From: Rubrivivax sp.
GTDB lineage: Bacteria > Pseudomonadota > Gammaproteobacteria > Burkholderiales > Burkholderiaceae_C
Length of the DNA stretch: 64,000 bases
Direction of reading: 5' to 3'
Assembly: GCA_016707445.1 (NCBI GenBank)
Contig: JADJHR010000003.1
Location: forward strand, 620,001 to 684,000
Shown here: positions 61,240 to 64,000 of the stretch, one piece after another
How the letters are laid out: every line of letters begins with the position of its first letter
How positions within the stretch are numbered: the stretch's first letter is position 1
Program-made: the position numbers and the translations under genes
Notes under the pieces: generated by a model
Seen by the model: only the letters and a program-made list of their open reading frames with translations
Databases searched by the model: none
Told to the model about the DNA's origin: nothing

Positions 61240-61804
61240 GAAACATGCCCCGGGCACGACGGCCGCGATGGCGACCCCCGGCTACGATTTCGCATCGAAC
61301 TGGAATCCGGTGCCGCTTTGGGCGTCGATCCACATCGAAGTGGGCGGTCTGTCGGTCTCGACCTGTTGCGTGCCGCAGGTGTCCGTCGTCAACGGCAATC
61401 TGCAGGCGGCGCTCGACGCCGCTGCAATCAACTCGTCGCCGGTCGGCTGGCCCGAGCTTGCGAGCGGCGATTCATATGCCGTCAGGCTGGCCCGCGATCG
61501 GGCCGTCGTCGTCGGCGGCAAGGCATTGAGGCCGGGCTGGCACGCCGAGGGTTTCGCTGTGTCGCTGAGCGACGATGCCGGCGTCGTGTTCGGCATTTCG
61601 GGTTCTGGACTCGAGCAGCTGCTGTCGCTTGGCGCGGCCGTTTTCATCGATAGACCTTCAGCATCTGCCTCGCGCTTGTTTGCCGGATTGCCAGTGATCC
61701 TCTATCGGCATGGTCACGAAACTGCCGTCAGGTTGCACGTCGCGCGCCCCAGAGCGGCGGCGATGCTCGAGTGGCTGACGATCTCGCTGGCGCAGTTGCG
61801 ATAG
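61232..61804 (+). CDS. soxG: sarcosine oxidase, gamma subunit
   Basis: 190 residues from ATG 61232, overlapping soxA. The gamma subunit pattern is visible in the middle (GWPELASGDSYAVRLARDRAVVVG) and at the end (FAGLPVILYRHGHETAVRLHVARP). It closes the TRAP-amidohydrolase-soxBDAG operon. No glyA or folate-recycling gene accompanies it, so the resulting methylene-folate must enter the general pool. Confidence 0.88.
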   Translation: MAEKHAPGTTAAMATPGYDFASNWNPVPLWASIHIEVGGLSVSTCCVPQVSVVNGNLQAALDAAAINSSPVGWPELASGDSYAVRLARDRAVVVGGKALRPGWHAEGFAVSLSDDAGVVFGISGSGLEQLLSLGAAVFIDRPSASASRLFAGLPVILYRHGHETAVRLHVARPRAAAMLEWLTISLAQLR

Positions 61805-61939
61805 GCAAGCTCCTGCGCCTGAGCTGCGCTGTGTCATTGGGTGGCGCCGTGTCGTCCTTTGGCGCATCCGCGCCTCGGGTCTTCCCGGGTTCGCCATCGA
61901 GTCGAGTGGTTTGTCAGTTTGACGTCAGGAAGAAGATCA

Positions 61940-62248
61940 ATGCTGCGATGCAACATGAATACCGAAACCCCGTCGCTGCAGCTCCAGCTCGATGACTTGC
62001 TGGGTGACCTTCAGCATTGCCGGCGGCGAGGTGACATGGGTCGCCTGGCCCTGCTGTCGTACTGCGAGGTGCGACGGTGGGCGCGCCAGGCCGGCGAGCA
62101 GGCGCTGGCCGAGCACTCGTTCGAGATGATCGTGCGCTCGCCGCACGCCAACCGCGAGGCGTTCATGGCGCAGGTCGACGTGCTGATCGGCGAGCTGGAA
62201 CAGGCCCGCGGTCGCACTGCGGCAACGCCGCAAGCCATTCGCGCCTGA
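61940..62248 (+). CDS. small hypothetical protein
   Basis: 102 residues starting at ATG 61940, eight bases after AGGAAG; ATG 61955 is an alternative. The sequence is helical (LQLDDLLGDLQHCRRRGDMG, HANREAFMAQVDVLIGEL), without membrane segments or known motifs. It is separated from soxG by 135 bases and so is probably its own unit. Confidence 0.6.
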   Translation: MLRCNMNTETPSLQLQLDDLLGDLQHCRRRGDMGRLALLSYCEVRRWARQAGEQALAEHSFEMIVRSPHANREAFMAQVDVLIGELEQARGRTAATPQAIRA

Positions 62249-62421
62249 TCGATCCGGCTGCGCGGGCCGGAGAGATCTTCGCTGACTTCAGATTCGCGCC
62301 TTGCCGGCGGCTGGCAATTCGAAGCCATCGACCTGGGCGGTGACGGTGATGGCTGCCCTGCGTTGGCCCCGGTGGGCGCTCGGGCGCCGATGGCGCCGCT
62401 GCCTTGACCTAACATGGCCGC

Positions 62422-63207
62422 ATGCAGACCGTTCACCGCGGCCGCCATGCGCTGGCCACCCTCGACGCGGCCGGCATCGGCCAGCTGACCCTGACCGACG
62501 CCGGTGCGCTCAACATCATCGGCAGCGCGGCGATGCAAGACTTGTGCACCGCGCTGGCGCTGCTGCGTGACCACGCCGATCTGCGTGTGCTGGTGCTGCG
62601 CGGCAGCGGCGACCGGGCATTCATCGGCGGCGCCGACATCGGTGAGATGGCGGCATTGACGCCGGCGGCCGCCAGGATCTTCATCACCCAGCTGGCCGGG
62701 CTGTGCGACGCCGTGGCCACGCTGCCGGTGCCGGTCATCGCCCGCCTGGGCGGTTGGTGCCTGGGTGGCGGGCTCGAAGTAGCGATGGTTTGTGACTTGC
62801 GCGTCTGCGACGACAGCGCGATGTTCGGCATGCCCGAGGTCAAGGTGGGCATTCCGTCGGTGATCCACGCCGCGCTGCTGCCACGCCTGATCGGGCATTC
62901 GCGCGCCGCGGCCATGCTGCTCACCGGCCAGACCATCGATGCCGACCGGGCCGAGGCCTGGGGCCTGATCACCGAGCGCTGTGCCGTGGGTCGGCTGGAC
63001 GAGCGGGTGCAGGCGCTGGCCGCAGAACTGGCGGCCTTGCCGCCCCTGGCGCTGCGCCAGCAAAAGCGCCTGCTGCGCCACTGGCAGACGGTGCCGTTGG
63101 CGCAGGCCATCGCCGACAGCATCGACGAATTTGCCAACGCCTACGGCAGCGGCGAGCCGCAGACGCTGATGAGCCGGTTCATGGCGCGCAGGAAGCCCGG
63201 GCGCTGA
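62422..63207 (+). CDS. enoyl-CoA hydratase/isomerase family protein
   Basis: 261 residues of the crotonase fold. The oxyanion-hole segments are FIGGADIGEMAAL and GGWCLGGGLEVAMVCDLRV, with an acidic residue in GMPEVKVGIPSV near the second catalytic position. Reaction cannot be fixed; hydration of an enoyl-CoA is most likely. It stands alone between small gaps, so no pathway follows from the neighbours. Confidence 0.88.
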   Translation: MQTVHRGRHALATLDAAGIGQLTLTDAGALNIIGSAAMQDLCTALALLRDHADLRVLVLRGSGDRAFIGGADIGEMAALTPAAARIFITQLAGLCDAVATLPVPVIARLGGWCLGGGLEVAMVCDLRVCDDSAMFGMPEVKVGIPSVIHAALLPRLIGHSRAAAMLLTGQTIDADRAEAWGLITERCAVGRLDERVQALAAELAALPPLALRQQKRLLRHWQTVPLAQAIADSIDEFANAYGSGEPQTLMSRFMARRKPGR

Positions 63208-63289
63208 ACGCAGGTCACCCCCGCACCTCGGCGGTGCATGATGACGACTGCAGGGCGTGGACCACCCCAATCACACGATGGAGACGGCG

Positions 63290-64000
63290 ATGAACGACAG
63301 CAGCGACGCACCGCGTCGAGAACGAACCGAGGCCGTAGTCGCACTGGCCGCGCGTCGCCTGGACGTGCCTGTGCGAGCGCGCTTCGAGACCTTCGCACGT
63401 GAATGTCTGCGCCAGCTGGACGACGACGACCTGGGCGAACGTGCCCCCGAGGACTTGTGCGGCGCGCTGCTGTCGCACTGGCAATGGGGGGCCACGCGCA
63501 GCGCCGGCCGGCCGCGAGTGCGCATCATCAACCCGACCGTGGCCGACCAGGGCTGGGCCTCGCGGCACACGGTGATCCAGATCGTCAACGACGACATGCC
63601 CTTCCTGGTCGATTCGACGACTGCCGAGATCAACCGTCAAGGCTTGACGCTGCATCTGATCGTGCACCCGATCTTCGCGGTCGAACGTGATGCCGGCGGC
63701 GAACTGCAGGCGCTGGCGCCGCGTCGCGAGGCGCCGACGCAGGCACGCGAATCATGGATGCACATCGAGATCGATCGCCTGCTCGAACCGCAGCAGCGCA
63801 CCGACCTGGTGGCCGGCATCGAGCGGGTGCTGGCCGACGTGCGCGCCGCCGTCGAAGACTGGCCGGCAATGGTTGCGCGGCTGCAGGAAGCCATCCGTGA
63901 ATTGTCGGAGGCACCGACCACGCTGCCGCCGGACCTGGTGGCCGAGAGCCGTGCCTTCCTGCAATGGCTGGCCGACGACAACCTGACGCTGCTGGGCTAC
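63290..64000 (+). CDS. NAD-specific glutamate dehydrogenase, large type, 5' part
   Basis: The first 237 residues are present and the window ends inside the gene. The N-terminal pattern RVRIINPTVADQGWASRHTVIQIVNDDMPFLVDS followed by GLTLHLIVHPIFAVERD and ESWMHIEIDR is characteristic of the roughly 1600-residue bacterial NAD-GDH. It deaminates glutamate to 2-oxoglutarate. It starts at ATG 63290 (MNDSSDAPRR). The regulatory N-terminal domain is intact as far as seen. Confidence 0.88.
   Translation, partial: MNDSSDAPRRERTEAVVALAARRLDVPVRARFETFARECLRQLDDDDLGERAPEDLCGALLSHWQWGATRSAGRPRVRIINPTVADQGWASRHTVIQIVNDDMPFLVDSTTAEINRQGLTLHLIVHPIFAVERDAGGELQALAPRREAPTQARESWMHIEIDRLLEPQQRTDLVAGIERVLADVRAAVEDWPAMVARLQEAIRELSEAPTTLPPDLVAESRAFLQWLADDNLTLLGY

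Noticed and set aside
1..64000. CRISPR array
   Set aside because: No regularly spaced direct repeats of 24-40 bases with unique spacers were seen; the repeats present are short tandems.

Overview
The window looks like a high-GC beta-proteobacterial chromosome, probably Burkholderiales. The reasons are GC-rich coding throughout, a medium-chain PHA/ETF locus, a soxBDAG sarcosine oxidase operon, the start of a large NAD-glutamate dehydrogenase, and repeated insertion at the 3' end of a tRNA-Arg(ACG) gene. No complete tRNA gene is present. Three copies of the tRNA 3' half (8919-8963, 46615-46659, 48975-49019) act as attachment-site scars, so much of the window is a tandem array of integrated elements.

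Layout. (1) 1-8.9 kb is accessory DNA: a phospholipase-D/helicase/DUF3427 protein, an Mrr-type endonuclease gene broken by an IS630-family element, a NYN-LOTUS protein and a hipBA toxin-antitoxin pair, ending at att1. (2) 8.96-33 kb is an integrative element: tyrosine integrase, AlpA-like factor, a broken replisome-organiser-like gene, small exported or hypothetical genes, a gene-free stretch of about 1.3 kb that looks like one very large structured RNA with its own terminator (15.0-16.37 kb), a Type III-like restriction-modification operon with an embedded RelE toxin, a TacA/TacT-type pair, KfrA, and a type III CBASS operon (CD-NTase, HORMA, TRIP13-like ATPase, SAVED effector) divergent from capH-capP regulators. 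A second, intact replisome-organiser-like gene closes this part.

(3) 33.4-46.1 kb is a one-directional metabolic cluster: fadD, phaZ, phaJ-like, phaC, acyl-CoA dehydrogenase, etfB, ETF-quinone oxidoreductase, etfA, an HTH protein and a phasin-like protein. A divergent AraC regulator sits at its head. It would activate fatty acids, take the first beta-oxidation step with electrons passing to quinone, and store or mobilise polyhydroxyalkanoate. (4) 46.6-49.0 kb is a 2.4 kb relic element (integrase tail, second hipB, dead hipA) between att2 and att3.

(5) 49.3-64 kb looks like ordinary chromosome: a DUF2254 membrane protein, then TetR, M19 peptidase, TRAP transporter (dctQ, dctM, dctP), amidohydrolase and soxBDAG. 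This set looks built to import and oxidatively demethylate an N-methylated amino acid or a derivative of one. A small hypothetical gene, an enoyl-CoA hydratase and a truncated NAD-glutamate dehydrogenase follow.

Four genes carry frame or stop lesions (rep-like 1, res, CD-NTase, hipA2). Two lie at short G/C runs, so real decay and sequencing error both remain possible. The most unusual object is the candidate giant RNA.
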